Shown here piece by piece: positions 1-7,888 of a stretch of 64,000 bases of DNA. The stretch covers positions 102,756-166,755 of the forward strand of contig CANJIV010000006.1 of the NCBI GenBank assembly GCA_947474595.1. Reading direction: 5' to 3'. The notes beneath the pieces were generated by a model that saw only the letters and a program-made list of their open reading frames with translations, was not told the origin of the DNA and searched no databases. Source of the stretch: Solirubrobacterales bacterium. GTDB taxonomy: Bacteria; Actinomycetota; Thermoleophilia; Solirubrobacterales; Solirubrobacteraceae. Position numbers and translations under genes: made by a program. The stretch's first letter is position 1. Each line of letters starts with the position of its first letter.

Positions 1-28
1 TGCAGAAGCGGCCAAGGGCATACAGGGC

Positions 29-111
29 GGGGGTCATCTACGGATCTCCATCTTCGCTAAGGGTTCGCCTAGACATTATCCGACCCTTGTAACGTTTGCC
101 AGATGACCCCC
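29..111. repeat. GGGGGT-ended inverted-repeat element, copy A
   Basis: The ends GGGGGTCATCT (29-39) and AGATGACCCCC (101-111) are perfect 11-bp inverted repeats. A second nested pair, AAGGGT (58-63) and ACCCTT (83-88), lies inside. Both ends resemble the ends of the elements at 6039-6089 and 59670-59720: 12 of 13 bases match at one end, and a GTTTG..AG.TGACCCCCT pattern is shared at the other. It lies upstream of the gene at 179, so a structured leader is the alternative. Membership in the repeat family is an inference. Confidence 0.45.
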
Positions 112-178
112 TAGCGGGCACGGTCGCCTTTACACCGTGTTAACACTGTCAATGCTGGCAGCAGGTAGCGTTTCCACA

Positions 179-1450
179 ATGAAAAAAATGATGCTGCTGC
201 CAATCCTGATCGTGCTCGTAGCTTCCCTACCTGCCTCGGCGAGCGCCCAGCAGTATGGAAAGATCGTGTCGATACGAACCGTTTCAGTGGGTTCCCCCGG
301 CAATAACTCCGTCGGCATCGTCCCCTTCACCGACGCGGCCTACCCCTCGTGTGCGGGCGTTACCGAAACATCGCCATTCGGCGGCTGCATGACCGTCGGC
401 GGCGTCAGCAGCAGCTATGCGATCGGCGAGCTCGAGATCACGGTTGCTCAGTGGGTGGCGTTTTTGAACACCGCCAACTATGGCCTCACAAACCCACCGC
501 GGCTCTACAGCCCGCAGGAGAGCGGAACGGCTTGGCCACGCTTCGGTTCAGTCAACTTCGATCAGAACGCGCCACGTGGCACGCGCTACAGCGTCGCCTA
601 TCCGCAGTGGGCGAATAAGCCCTACGGATTCGCCACCTTTGGCCGCGCCGCTCGCTTCGTAAACTCGCTGCAGAACGGAACGCTGCTGGGAAAGACCACG
701 AGTTACGCCAACGGGCGCAAGATCACCACCTACCGCGTGCGCCTATCAGCGAGGACTGAGACCGGAATGTATGACCTCGGCGCCACGCGACCGAAAGGCG
801 GCAGCGGACGCAAGAGTTCCAAGGGCTTCGTAGTACCAAGCCAAAACGAATGGATCAAGGCGGCCTACTTCGACCCCAGCGGCGCCAGCACAGGTTCGTA
901 TTGGAAGTACCCAACTAACGCCGGCGTGTTCGGCGACGGAACAGCCACAGCACCGACCCCATCGGTACTCAACTCTGGCACCGGGTCGGTCACGAACTCA
1001 TCGGCGCAGCCGCTCTCAACCTACACTGCGCCAGGCCTACCATCGCCACACTGGTGCCCGTCGCAGGTCACCACAGCGGCCTGCTCTACCTATCCGTTTC
1101 CGGGAAATCCGACTGAGCTAAACAAGTTCTTCCAAGGAAGCGTCAGCACAGTCGGCCAAGCGCTAACACGTTCGCCGTGGGGGACACTCGATCAAGGCGG
1201 AAACGTCGTCGAATGGACCGACACGATTACTGCACCGCCTTTTGGTCAAGACAAGGCGCTGACTTACCGCAGGCTGCACGGTGGCATCGCAAGTTCGCCC
1301 CTTGGCCAGAATGACGCCATTCAGCTATGGCTCTCAGCTGTGGGCCTCGACATCGAGGATGTCAACCTGCGCAACCACTATCCGTGGTTCGGTTTTAGGA
1401 TCGGCGTGATTGGCACGCTGAAGCCGAGCCCGGGCGGCATCACCGGCTAG
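179..1450 (+). CDS. Secreted formylglycine-generating-enzyme-fold (SUMF1/FGE-sulfatase) domain protein
   Basis: About 423 residues. The N-terminus has two lysines, a hydrophobic stretch and an ASA-like cleavage region, so it should be exported. The body shows family hallmarks: an early IGELEITVAQW segment (the usual 'xxExTxxQ' strand), WIKAAYFDP, a glycine-rich GGNVVEW near the C-terminus and a final FGFRIG. Many members of this family are not sulfatase activators but structural or binding proteins, and no sulfatase gene is nearby, so catalysis cannot be claimed. ATG 179 is chosen because GCAGGTAG lies about 10 nt upstream and a signal peptide follows directly; GTG 137 in the same frame would bury the signal. 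It stands alone, upstream of tRNA-Val. An extracellular role is inferred. Confidence 0.75.
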   Translation: MKKMMLLPILIVLVASLPASASAQQYGKIVSIRTVSVGSPGNNSVGIVPFTDAAYPSCAGVTETSPFGGCMTVGGVSSSYAIGELEITVAQWVAFLNTANYGLTNPPRLYSPQESGTAWPRFGSVNFDQNAPRGTRYSVAYPQWANKPYGFATFGRAARFVNSLQNGTLLGKTTSYANGRKITTYRVRLSARTETGMYDLGATRPKGGSGRKSSKGFVVPSQNEWIKAAYFDPSGASTGSYWKYPTNAGVFGDGTATAPTPSVLNSGTGSVTNSSAQPLSTYTAPGLPSPHWCPSQVTTAACSTYPFPGNPTELNKFFQGSVSTVGQALTRSPWGTLDQGGNVVEWTDTITAPPFGQDKALTYRRLHGGIASSPLGQNDAIQLWLSAVGLDIEDVNLRNHYPWFGFRIGVIGTLKPSPGGITG

Positions 1451-1558
1451 TTCAACCGCCAAGCCTTTAGCCAAAACACTCGCCACAGCCCCAACCAATC
1501 TTTGGCGCTGCGCGCGCGGAGCAGTCGTCGGTCGGCTCGACCGTGCGATCATCCCTGT

Positions 1559-1632
1559 GGGCGGTTAGCTCAGCTGGTTAGAGCACCTGCTTTACACGCA
1601 GGGGGTCATCGGTTCGAATCCGATACCGCCCA
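1559..1632 (+). tRNA. tRNA-Val (anticodon TAC)
   Basis: Acceptor GGGCGGT (1559-1565) pairs with ACCGCCC (1625-1631). The D arm has TAGCTCAGCTGGTTAGAGCA. The anticodon stem CCTGC/GCAGG carries loop TTTACAC, giving anticodon TAC. The T arm is ATCGG-TTCGAAT-CCGAT and the discriminator is A. CCA is not encoded. Confidence 0.96.
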
Positions 1633-1687
1633 TTCGGAGAGACGACAGAACAATGCAGGTGGTCTTACCCGGCAGCCAGCTGCCTCT

Positions 1688-2593
1688 ATGGCCCGTGATC
1701 GACGGCCCGATCTGAGAGGCTTTGAGCCAGTGACAAGGTATGACTTAAATGCAAAGGTGGCGCTAGTCACCGGCGGGCGCCGGGGGATCGGCTTTGCCAC
1801 AGCCCGCGCGCTTGTTGCCAGAGGGGCTCAAGTCGCGATCGTAGATCTCGACGGCGATGAGGCTCAGCGCAGCGCCTCAGCGATCCATGACACCCGAGCG
1901 GTTGGGTTCGGCGCTGACGTCACCGACCGGTGGGCGATGGAACGCGTGGTCGCCGCCACGGTCGAGCGCTTCGGCGGCCTAGACGTTGTGGTCGCCAATG
2001 CGGGGATCGTCTCTCGGGCGGCGACGCTGCGAGCCATGTCGTCGGAGAGCTGTGAACGAGTTCTTGATGTCAACTTAATGGGTGTCTATCGCACCGTTGA
2101 CGTTGCGCTACCCGAGATCGTCGCTAACCGCGGGCATGTCGTGGTTATCTCGTCGATCTATGCGTTCATGAACGGCGTCGGCACGGTTCCATATGCGATG
2201 AGCAAGGCAGCGGTAGAGCAGCTCGGCCGAGCGCTGCGCGTTGAGCTCGCCCAACATGGAGCCAGCGCCAGCGTCGCCTACTTTGGCCTGATTGACACTG
2301 AGCTGCTGCGCCAAGCACTCGACCACGACCCGCTGATGGAGGAGATGGCGGCCACGATCCCCAAGTTCTTGCGCAAGCGCTTGGATCCCAAGAAGGCTGG
2401 CGAGGCGATCGTCTTAGGGATAGAGCGACGTAAACCACGCATCATCTTGCCGCGACGTTGGGGGGCCGTTTCGGTTCTTCGGGGCGTGCTGAACCCGCTG
2501 CTCGACGCCCGCATGGAGAGCGATTCGGCTACCCAGGCTATCGCTGCTCGCCTAGATGAACGTGGAGGCGAGGAGCAGCCGACTACTCGCTGA
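1688..2593 (+). CDS. Short-chain dehydrogenase/reductase (SDR)
   Basis: Classical SDR of about 301 residues. It has the cofactor motif TGGRRGIG, an acidic residue after beta-2 (VDLDGDE) that suggests NAD(H) preference, NAG (VVANAGI), catalytic Ser in VVISSIY and YAMSK as the YxxxK pair. A C-terminal extension of about 50 residues after the core (PRRWGAVSVLRGVL) is seen in SDRs that act on large lipophilic substrates; the substrate is not predictable. The open frame runs back through tRNA-Val, so the start must lie after 1632. ATG 1688 is chosen; GTG 1730 is possible. It converges with the hydrolase at 2628, and the short gap contains the inverted repeat GCGCGCC/GGCGCGC (2594-2600, 2619-2625). 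Confidence 0.85.
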   Translation: MARDRRPDLRGFEPVTRYDLNAKVALVTGGRRGIGFATARALVARGAQVAIVDLDGDEAQRSASAIHDTRAVGFGADVTDRWAMERVVAATVERFGGLDVVVANAGIVSRAATLRAMSSESCERVLDVNLMGVYRTVDVALPEIVANRGHVVVISSIYAFMNGVGTVPYAMSKAAVEQLGRALRVELAQHGASASVAYFGLIDTELLRQALDHDPLMEEMAATIPKFLRKRLDPKKAGEAIVLGIERRKPRIILPRRWGAVSVLRGVLNPLLDARMESDSATQAIAARLDERGGEEQPTTR

Positions 2594-2625
2594 GCGCGCC
2601 GGTCATAGGAGTGCTGAAGGCGCGC
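2594..2625. terminator. Possible hairpin between convergent genes
   Basis: GCGCGCC (2594-2600) and GGCGCGC (2619-2625) form a 7-bp stem with an 18-nt loop in the gap between two convergent genes. There is no T run, so a terminator role rests on position only. Confidence 0.3.
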
Positions 2626-2627
2626 GG

Positions 2628-3482
2628 CTAGCGAGGCGTCTTATAGGCATCAAGGGCAGCATTGACCAACGCTGGCTTCTTGATGAAGTCGCCGTGTTTG
2701 CCGGAACGGTCCCTGATGATTTTCACAACCGTTGCGCCCAGCCGCTTGATTTTCACGGCCGTTAGTTGGATCTGAGCACAGCCGGCGTAGTCAACGTTGG
2801 GATCGAGGGTTCCGCAGTAGAGAACCCAGCGCGATCCCGCCAGCGGCCGCGCACCGTAGGCACCATCGAGCAGTAGCTGGTTGGCTGGCAGGCCGGGCAG
2901 GATGGCTCCGGCATTGGCGATCGCTAGGCCGAAGTACTTCTTACTGCGGCGATCGAGTGCGACGATCGGATAGGAACGTACGGCAGAGCTAGAAAAGCCC
3001 TGCAAAATCGCGCCTCCCTGCTTAACCTCGCGGCGCTCAAGGGCCGACTTGGCGATCGCGTAGATCTGAGCGGGTGAGTACTCGGCATCAGGGGCCGAGC
3101 CGAGCCGCCATTGGATCCCCAGCACGGCGTATCCACGCTGCTCAGCGTAGCTCTGCCAGCGGCTGAAATCGGTGAACGCGGTGCTCTTGTGACCGTGTAG
3201 GAAGACGATCGTTGCCTTTGGATCGGCGGGCGACCAGAGCACAGTGAAGCTGGCCTTGTCGGCGGTCACGCTGATCGTCGCGCCAAGGTCGAGGGCTTTA
3301 CGAAACAGCGCAGGGGTTTCAGCGCGCGCCTTGCGAAGGTTTGGCGGAGAGGCGGCCAAGGTCGGTGCCGACGCCTTGGAGGCCAGCGCTGGGCCTGCGT
3401 GGAGCTTGGACCATCCCAAGATCGCAACTGCGGCGAGTACCAAGACACTCGCTATTAAGAAGGCTCGGGCGCGAGGTGTCAT
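2628..3482 (-). CDS. Membrane-anchored alpha/beta hydrolase
   Basis: About 284 residues. An N-terminal basic stretch is followed by one hydrophobic segment (AFLIASVLVLAAVAILGW), so it is a signal anchor or uncleaved signal with the enzyme outside. The hydrolase core shows IVFLHGH (oxyanion-side HG), the nucleophile elbow GFSSSA and a C-terminal HGDF that could supply the catalytic His. The overall shape is a serine hydrolase of unknown substrate. The start is uncertain: ATG 3482 puts the basic residues and the anchor first, while an upstream TTG at 3527 would overlap the preceding acyltransferase by about 35 nt. It follows that acyltransferase within about 10 nt, so the two are probably co-transcribed and may act on the same surface ester or polymer (inference). 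Confidence 0.72.
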   Translation of the reverse strand: MTPRARAFLIASVLVLAAVAILGWSKLHAGPALASKASAPTLAASPPNLRKARAETPALFRKALDLGATISVTADKASFTVLWSPADPKATIVFLHGHKSTAFTDFSRWQSYAEQRGYAVLGIQWRLGSAPDAEYSPAQIYAIAKSALERREVKQGGAILQGFSSSAVRSYPIVALDRRSKKYFGLAIANAGAILPGLPANQLLLDGAYGARPLAGSRWVLYCGTLDPNVDYAGCAQIQLTAVKIKRLGATVVKIIRDRSGKHGDFIKKPALVNAALDAYKTPR

Positions 3483-3492
3483 CGAACGCCAA

Positions 3493-4647
3493 TCATGAAT
3501 TGGCGGGGGCCGGTTGTTTGCCTGCAAGTTTCACTAGTCGCCCGTGGGCCATCCCAATCAGCGGCTTCTCGACGATAAACCAACTCGCCATCCCGGCGGC
3601 GACACAGAGCGGAAAGCCGATCACCATCAGCGACCACCCACGCGGGGCGATCCCGCTGTGGCGGATTGCGAGCAGGATAGGTACATGCCAGAGGTAGAAG
3701 CCGTAGGAGACGACGCCTAGATTGCGCAGCGGCGCGGCCCGCAGCCATCCCAGCGCTGGCCCAGCTCCCGCGGCGGCGGCCGCTGTAATGAGTGCGAAGC
3801 CAACTCCGCCAGGCATATCTCGCACGACCGCTCCAAGTTCGTTGTTCATCGTGATCGTTGTGTGCCAGTAGCCGTTGCCAATGACGATCGCAATACCTGC
3901 GGCCACCGTCAACCAAGTAACAAGCTGCGATAGCGGACTCTCCCCAGATCGAGCGCGCCGCCGTTCGGCCCACAAGGCAGCGAGCATTCCGAAGGCGAAG
4001 TAGGGCATGTAGGCGATCAGCGACTTGGAGGCGATTTGGCTCCAGCCGTTGGCCTCAGTCAATGCGTTCCAACCCATGCCAGCGGCGATAAAGAACAGCA
4101 GTAGCGCAACCTGTGGCCACATTCGCCCGCGCGCAATCCGCATCGCGTAGAGGCCGATCAGCGGAAGCACGATGTAGAAGGCCATTTCAAGACATAGCGT
4201 CCAAGTGACAGGGTTGAGCGTAAGGATCGTGTCGGGGTCGTAGTTCTGCCCGAATACCACGAAGAGCGGCAACAGTTGTGCATCTGGCAACCGCACTCCA
4301 GGCGTGCTCTTAGCCCAGGTCAGTAGCGCTAACGTCCCGAGTAGAGCTACGTAGTAGGCCGGCAGGATGCGCGCTGCCCGGCGTAGAAAGTAGGCACCCG
4401 TCGCGACTGGGCCATGCTGGGCGCTTGCCGCTCTCACGAACGGCCGGTAGAGGAGGAATCCAGAGAGCACAAAGAAGCAGATCAGACCGTCGCTGAGTTG
4501 CGCTGCTGCCCAATCCCAGCCGTCAATCCGAGAGCCCGCAGAGCGGTTGTAGAGCCAGACGTGGAAGAAGAAGACCGAGAGCGCCGCGAGACCGCGGAGA
4601 CCGTCGAGTCCGCGACTGCGGTGTTGGTTAGGGAGCCCTTGTTCCAC
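3493..4647 (-). CDS. Acyltransferase 3 family membrane protein (OafA/YrhL-like)
   Basis: About 384 residues with around ten hydrophobic segments. The N-terminal signature RGLDGLRGLAALSVFFFHVW includes the conserved His of the family, followed by FFVLSGFLLYRPF. These integral membrane enzymes transfer acetyl or other acyl groups to polysaccharides, lipids or antibiotics at the inner face. There is no C-terminal SGNH domain, so it is the short form. GTG 4647 is used here; a TTG at 4677 in frame is also possible. It leads a two-gene minus-strand operon with the anchored hydrolase. Substrate unknown. Confidence 0.8.
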   Translation of the reverse strand: MEQGLPNQHRSRGLDGLRGLAALSVFFFHVWLYNRSAGSRIDGWDWAAAQLSDGLICFFVLSGFLLYRPFVRAASAQHGPVATGAYFLRRAARILPAYYVALLGTLALLTWAKSTPGVRLPDAQLLPLFVVFGQNYDPDTILTLNPVTWTLCLEMAFYIVLPLIGLYAMRIARGRMWPQVALLLFFIAAGMGWNALTEANGWSQIASKSLIAYMPYFAFGMLAALWAERRRARSGESPLSQLVTWLTVAAGIAIVIGNGYWHTTITMNNELGAVVRDMPGGVGFALITAAAAAGAGPALGWLRAAPLRNLGVVSYGFYLWHVPILLAIRHSGIAPRGWSLMVIGFPLCVAAGMASWFIVEKPLIGMAHGRLVKLAGKQPAPANS

Positions 4648-4769
4648 TGACCGTTTATGATGACAGCGCACGCACAAAGCACCACCAGCGCAATATCTCT
4701 GGCTCTTGGCTATGTTGTGTCGCTAGCTGATTATGCTGACCACTTTTTGAGGGAGAGGGAGTCTTGATA

Positions 4770-6002
4770 ATGGCCACTACTTACCGCCGCCTTGTAGTTG
4801 CATCGACCGCGACCATCATCTGTGGGGCACTGTTTTTTGCGGGCTCTGCACACGCTGGGATAGCTCAGCCCGGCGTAGCTATGGGCCCAGCCGGGGCAGC
4901 TTTTTACACACCACCGAAGAGCCTTTTGAAAGGCACTCCAGGGTCGGTCATCTGGATGAGGGCCATTAAGTACTCAGCCGCGGGCCGTGTTGCGCTCCGA
5001 TCGGCCTCTAAAACGGCGCTCGTCCTCTACAGATCCCGCGACCTAAACGGTGATCCAGTGGCAGTCTCAGGAACGGTTGATATTCCCAAGGGGAAGGCCC
5101 CGGCCGGCGGTTGGCCAATCATCAGCTGGTACCACGGTACGGTTGGAGTAGCAGATGTTTGCGCCCCCTCGCGCACGGTATCCGGTGGTCCCGCTGATGG
5201 CTATATCAACTACGCCACCGCTACTTACGATGCCTGGCTAAAGAAGGGTTACGCTGTTCTTCGCAGCGACTTCATAGGCCTTGGAACGCCCGGGCCGCAT
5301 CGCTATCTGATCGGCCATTCAGCGGCTCGTGGCGGATTAGACATCATCCCCGCGGCCCGCCGCCTGTTTCCAACATTAGGCAAGAAAGTCGTATTCGGTG
5401 GTCACTCGCAGGGCGGCCAAGCTGCGCTTTTCGCAGCAGCTGACGCGAAGAAACTTGCACCAGGACTCAAGCTCAAAGGTGTCTTTGTCTACGCCCCCGC
5501 CAACCATATCCTCGAACAGCGGTTGCTGATCGCAAACCTTGGCGACCCTTTCAAGGCGCTCAGCGGGCTGGTCGTGATGATCCTCAATAGCGCCGCCCGT
5601 GAGGCTGGGGTTGATCCCAAGACCTTGGTCCAGCCGGAGATCGCGGCGCAGCTGGGAGAGCTAGAAAAGGTCTGCGCAGCAGAGCTCGGGTCAGCGGATC
5701 TATTTGGCAAGTACGCCCCCAACCAGATTCTTAAGGCCGGGATCGAGACCCCAACAATCGATGCGGTCATTAAGAAGATGAACCCGAACTTAAAGATTGC
5801 CGTTCCGATCCTGATCCTGCAAGGTATGGACGACGCCACGGTCTATGAGTTTTATACAAAGGCACTCAAGGACGAGCTGGCCGCACTCGGCGATCGCCTT
5901 ACCTACTCGACGTTTGAGGGGTTAGGGCATACAACGGTCACAACTGACGTTCTGCCAAGGGCCGCGGTGCTGGCGTTTCTTAAGGCGAGGTTCGGCTCTT
6001 AG
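4770..6002 (+). CDS. Secretory lipase / alpha/beta hydrolase
   Basis: About 410 residues. The N-terminus is a signal peptide (RR, hydrophobic core, AHA cleavage region). The family signature WYHGTVGVADVCAPS precedes the nucleophile motif GHSQGG, and the C-terminal segment has QGMDDATV (acid) and EGLGHTT (His), completing a Ser-Asp-His triad. This matches secretory lipases of the fungal/actinobacterial LIP type, which hydrolyse extracellular esters. ATG 4770 is preferred over TTG 4764 because GGGAG lies 9-10 nt upstream of the ATG. The gene is single and converges with the P450 at 6076. Confidence 0.85.
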   Translation: MATTYRRLVVASTATIICGALFFAGSAHAGIAQPGVAMGPAGAAFYTPPKSLLKGTPGSVIWMRAIKYSAAGRVALRSASKTALVLYRSRDLNGDPVAVSGTVDIPKGKAPAGGWPIISWYHGTVGVADVCAPSRTVSGGPADGYINYATATYDAWLKKGYAVLRSDFIGLGTPGPHRYLIGHSAARGGLDIIPAARRLFPTLGKKVVFGGHSQGGQAALFAAADAKKLAPGLKLKGVFVYAPANHILEQRLLIANLGDPFKALSGLVVMILNSAAREAGVDPKTLVQPEIAAQLGELEKVCAAELGSADLFGKYAPNQILKAGIETPTIDAVIKKMNPNLKIAVPILILQGMDDATVYEFYTKALKDELAALGDRLTYSTFEGLGHTTVTTDVLPRAAVLAFLKARFGS

Positions 6003-6038
6003 CCGAGGCTAGAACTTCGCTACTGAAGGGGGGCGCGG

Positions 6039-6089
6039 GGGGGTGAGCTACCAAGCCCTGAATATCTCAGGACAACTACGCAGACCCCC
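6039..6089 (-). repeat. GGGGGT-ended palindromic element, copy B
   Basis: Read on the minus strand, this 51-bp segment matches 59670-59720 at 46 of 51 positions by eye. It is an imperfect palindrome: outer GGGGGT/ACCCCC and inner CCTGA/TCAGG around GATAT. It overlaps the last codons and the TAG stop of the P450 gene (6076-6078), so it supplies the final residues GGSA of that protein. Confidence 0.75.
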
Positions 6090-7527
6090 CCAAAAAACGT
6101 ACGCTAGCGGGGAGAGTCCGCTCGCGCACCACCATCGGCAGCCCGCCGCGCGGACCCAGGGTCGGTGTCATGCGGACAACAAGCTTCCACTCCGGCAGTA
6201 GCTCAAGCCTCATCTGAGCCAGGATAAGCGTCGCGACTACGCGGATCTCCATCTGGCCAAAACGCATCCCAAGGCAGGTCCGAGAGCCGCCGCCGAATGG
6301 CACGTAGGCGCCTTTGGGAATCTTGGCTTTGTTCTGTGGCGAGAAGCGGTCGGGCACAAATGCCTCTGGCTCGGGGAAGACGTCAGGCAGCATGTGGCTA
6401 GCCCACGAGGAGTAGCTGACCGGAGCCCCGGTCGGCACGTGCACTCCTGCCATGTCGAAGCCATCGACACACCTGCGCGGCCCGATCCAAGCCGCTGGGT
6501 ACATCCGAAGGGTCTCGTCAATCGCTTGGTCTAGGAGCGCAAGGTCGGCGGTGGCGAGTTGGGATGGAGTCGGCTGAGAGCCGCCGAAGAGACGGTCCTG
6601 CTCATCCTGAAGCCGCGCTAGCTCGTGGGGGTGGCGGGCGAGCTGGGTAAAGAGGAAGCTGATCGTGGAGGTTGTGGTGTCGTGGCCGGCAAAGAGCAGG
6701 GTCATCACTTGGTCGCGGATCTCGCGGTCGCTGAGTGGCGTGCCGTCCTGCTCGTCACGAGCTTCCATCAGCAAGGAGAGGACGTCGTCACCACCACTGG
6801 CCTGCGATCGCCGCCGAGCAATCTCGGCGTAAAGCACGCGATCGATCCGCTTGCGCGCGGCGAGCATCCGGCCGAATGGAGTCCCCGGCCCGCGGCCGAC
6901 TTGGACGAGGTAGTCGACGGAGTAGAAGTGCAGTGCGCGTTCGAACTCCCGCCCAATATCGACCTCACGCTTGGTCTGGTCTGGATCAAAACCGAAGAGC
7001 GCGCGCATCGCGATTCGCAGGGCAAGGTCGCGAGTCCACCGCTCAAGATCAAACTCCTGACCGATCTCTAAGGTGGCCAGCGCGCCCAAGGTCTCCTCCA
7101 CCATAGTTTCCACGGTTGCGCTGACTCGGTCGCGGTGGAACATCGGCAGCATGATCTGCCTGGCGCGGCGATGGTAGGGGCCGTCGATGGTCAGCATGCC
7201 ATCGCCGAGAAGGGGGATTAGGTCGGACATACTGCCATCACGCCAACGGAAGCGGTCGGCGTCGGAGACCAGCAGGAAGTGGTTGGCCTGCGGGCCAATC
7301 ATGAAGACGTGGCGGATGTTGAGCACGCGAATCGTGAAGACCGGTCCGTACTTCCTGTAGGCCGGCAGCAAGACCGAGAGCGGGTCGCGGACCATCGCCA
7401 TCGTGCGAGATGCGCTGTAGCTGACGGGTCCCGGAGGGAAGCTCCCGATCCGTCGTTGGTGTAGGGCCTCTCCGCCGAGCCGCTTGATCGGATTGTGCGA
7501 GATCGGACGCGGAGTTTCGAGAGACAT
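6076..7527 (-). CDS. Cytochrome P450
   Basis: A 483-residue soluble bacterial P450. The I-helix has FAGHDTTTS (oxygen activation), the K-helix has ETLR (ExxR), and the heme loop FGGGSRTCLG spans residues 411-420 with Cys418 as heme thiolate. The sequence looks like the E-class (CYP110/CYP102-side) rather than the B-class. There is no fused reductase or neighbouring ferredoxin, so redox partners are elsewhere. The gene is transcribed away from tRNA-Asp. Its 3' end is formed by a copy of the palindromic repeat (6039-6089), and the C-terminus may therefore vary between relatives. Substrate unknown; nearby lipase, SDR and acyl-CoA genes make a lipid or terpenoid reasonable but unproven. Confidence 0.93.
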   Translation of the reverse strand: MSLETPRPISHNPIKRLGGEALHQRRIGSFPPGPVSYSASRTMAMVRDPLSVLLPAYRKYGPVFTIRVLNIRHVFMIGPQANHFLLVSDADRFRWRDGSMSDLIPLLGDGMLTIDGPYHRRARQIMLPMFHRDRVSATVETMVEETLGALATLEIGQEFDLERWTRDLALRIAMRALFGFDPDQTKREVDIGREFERALHFYSVDYLVQVGRGPGTPFGRMLAARKRIDRVLYAEIARRRSQASGGDDVLSLLMEARDEQDGTPLSDREIRDQVMTLLFAGHDTTTSTISFLFTQLARHPHELARLQDEQDRLFGGSQPTPSQLATADLALLDQAIDETLRMYPAAWIGPRRCVDGFDMAGVHVPTGAPVSYSSWASHMLPDVFPEPEAFVPDRFSPQNKAKIPKGAYVPFGGGSRTCLGMRFGQMEIRVVATLILAQMRLELLPEWKLVVRMTPTLGPRGGLPMVVRERTLPASVRFLGGSA

Positions 7528-7612
7528 CCGCCCTGAGGGTATCGAAGGGGTTGTCTGCCGTGGCGGCTAGGAGTTGCCAGTGGCGCTGGAATGGCATACT
7601 TCGATCTCGCCT

Positions 7613-7686
<74 letters not shown>

Positions 7687-7691
7687 CTCTA

Positions 7692-7737
7692 GGGGTATTT
7701 GAGTTAGAGAAGTTCGCAGGGGAACAGTCCTAACCCC
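7692..7737 (+). other. Nested inverted repeat after tRNA-Asp
   Basis: Three nested pairs share one axis: GGGGT (7692-7696) with ACCCC (7733-7737), GTTAG (7703-7707) with CTAAC (7730-7734), and GTTC (7712-7715) with GAAC (7722-7725); the two outer pairs share two bases and cannot both be complete. No T run follows. It could help end the tRNA transcript or be part of the leader of the dehydrogenase operon; neither can be decided from the sequence. Confidence 0.3.
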
Positions 7738-7762
7738 ACTAGAAGTAGCGCCCTGTTACCCG

Positions 7763-7778
7763 CAGATGAGGGGTGTTG
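7763..7778 (+). promoter_or_regulatory. Shared 16-bp regulatory motif, copy 1
   Basis: CAGATGAGGGGTGTTG occurs here, 111 nt upstream of the aldehyde dehydrogenase start, and again exactly at 17383-17398 upstream of the monooxygenase operon. Here the palindrome is imperfect: five of seven bases of the left arm match the complement of TGAGGGG. It is probably an operator shared by both halves of the catabolic island. Confidence 0.6.
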
Positions 7779-7888
7779 GCGTTGTGCCTGGGCTTTCTCC
7801 CTAGGTGCATAGCGATGATTGCGCTCTACGTGGTTAGGCTTCGCGAGACGGATCTCGTCACCTGAAACGAAAACCTTTGGACTAGGAG

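Noticed and set aside
1600..1612. GGGGGTCATC matching the repeat family end
   Set aside because: It is part of the tRNA-Val variable loop and T arm.
1502..1687. Open frame running through tRNA-Val into the SDR gene
   Set aside because: The translated tRNA gives the familiar false peptide LAQLVRAPALHAGG; the SDR must start after 1632.
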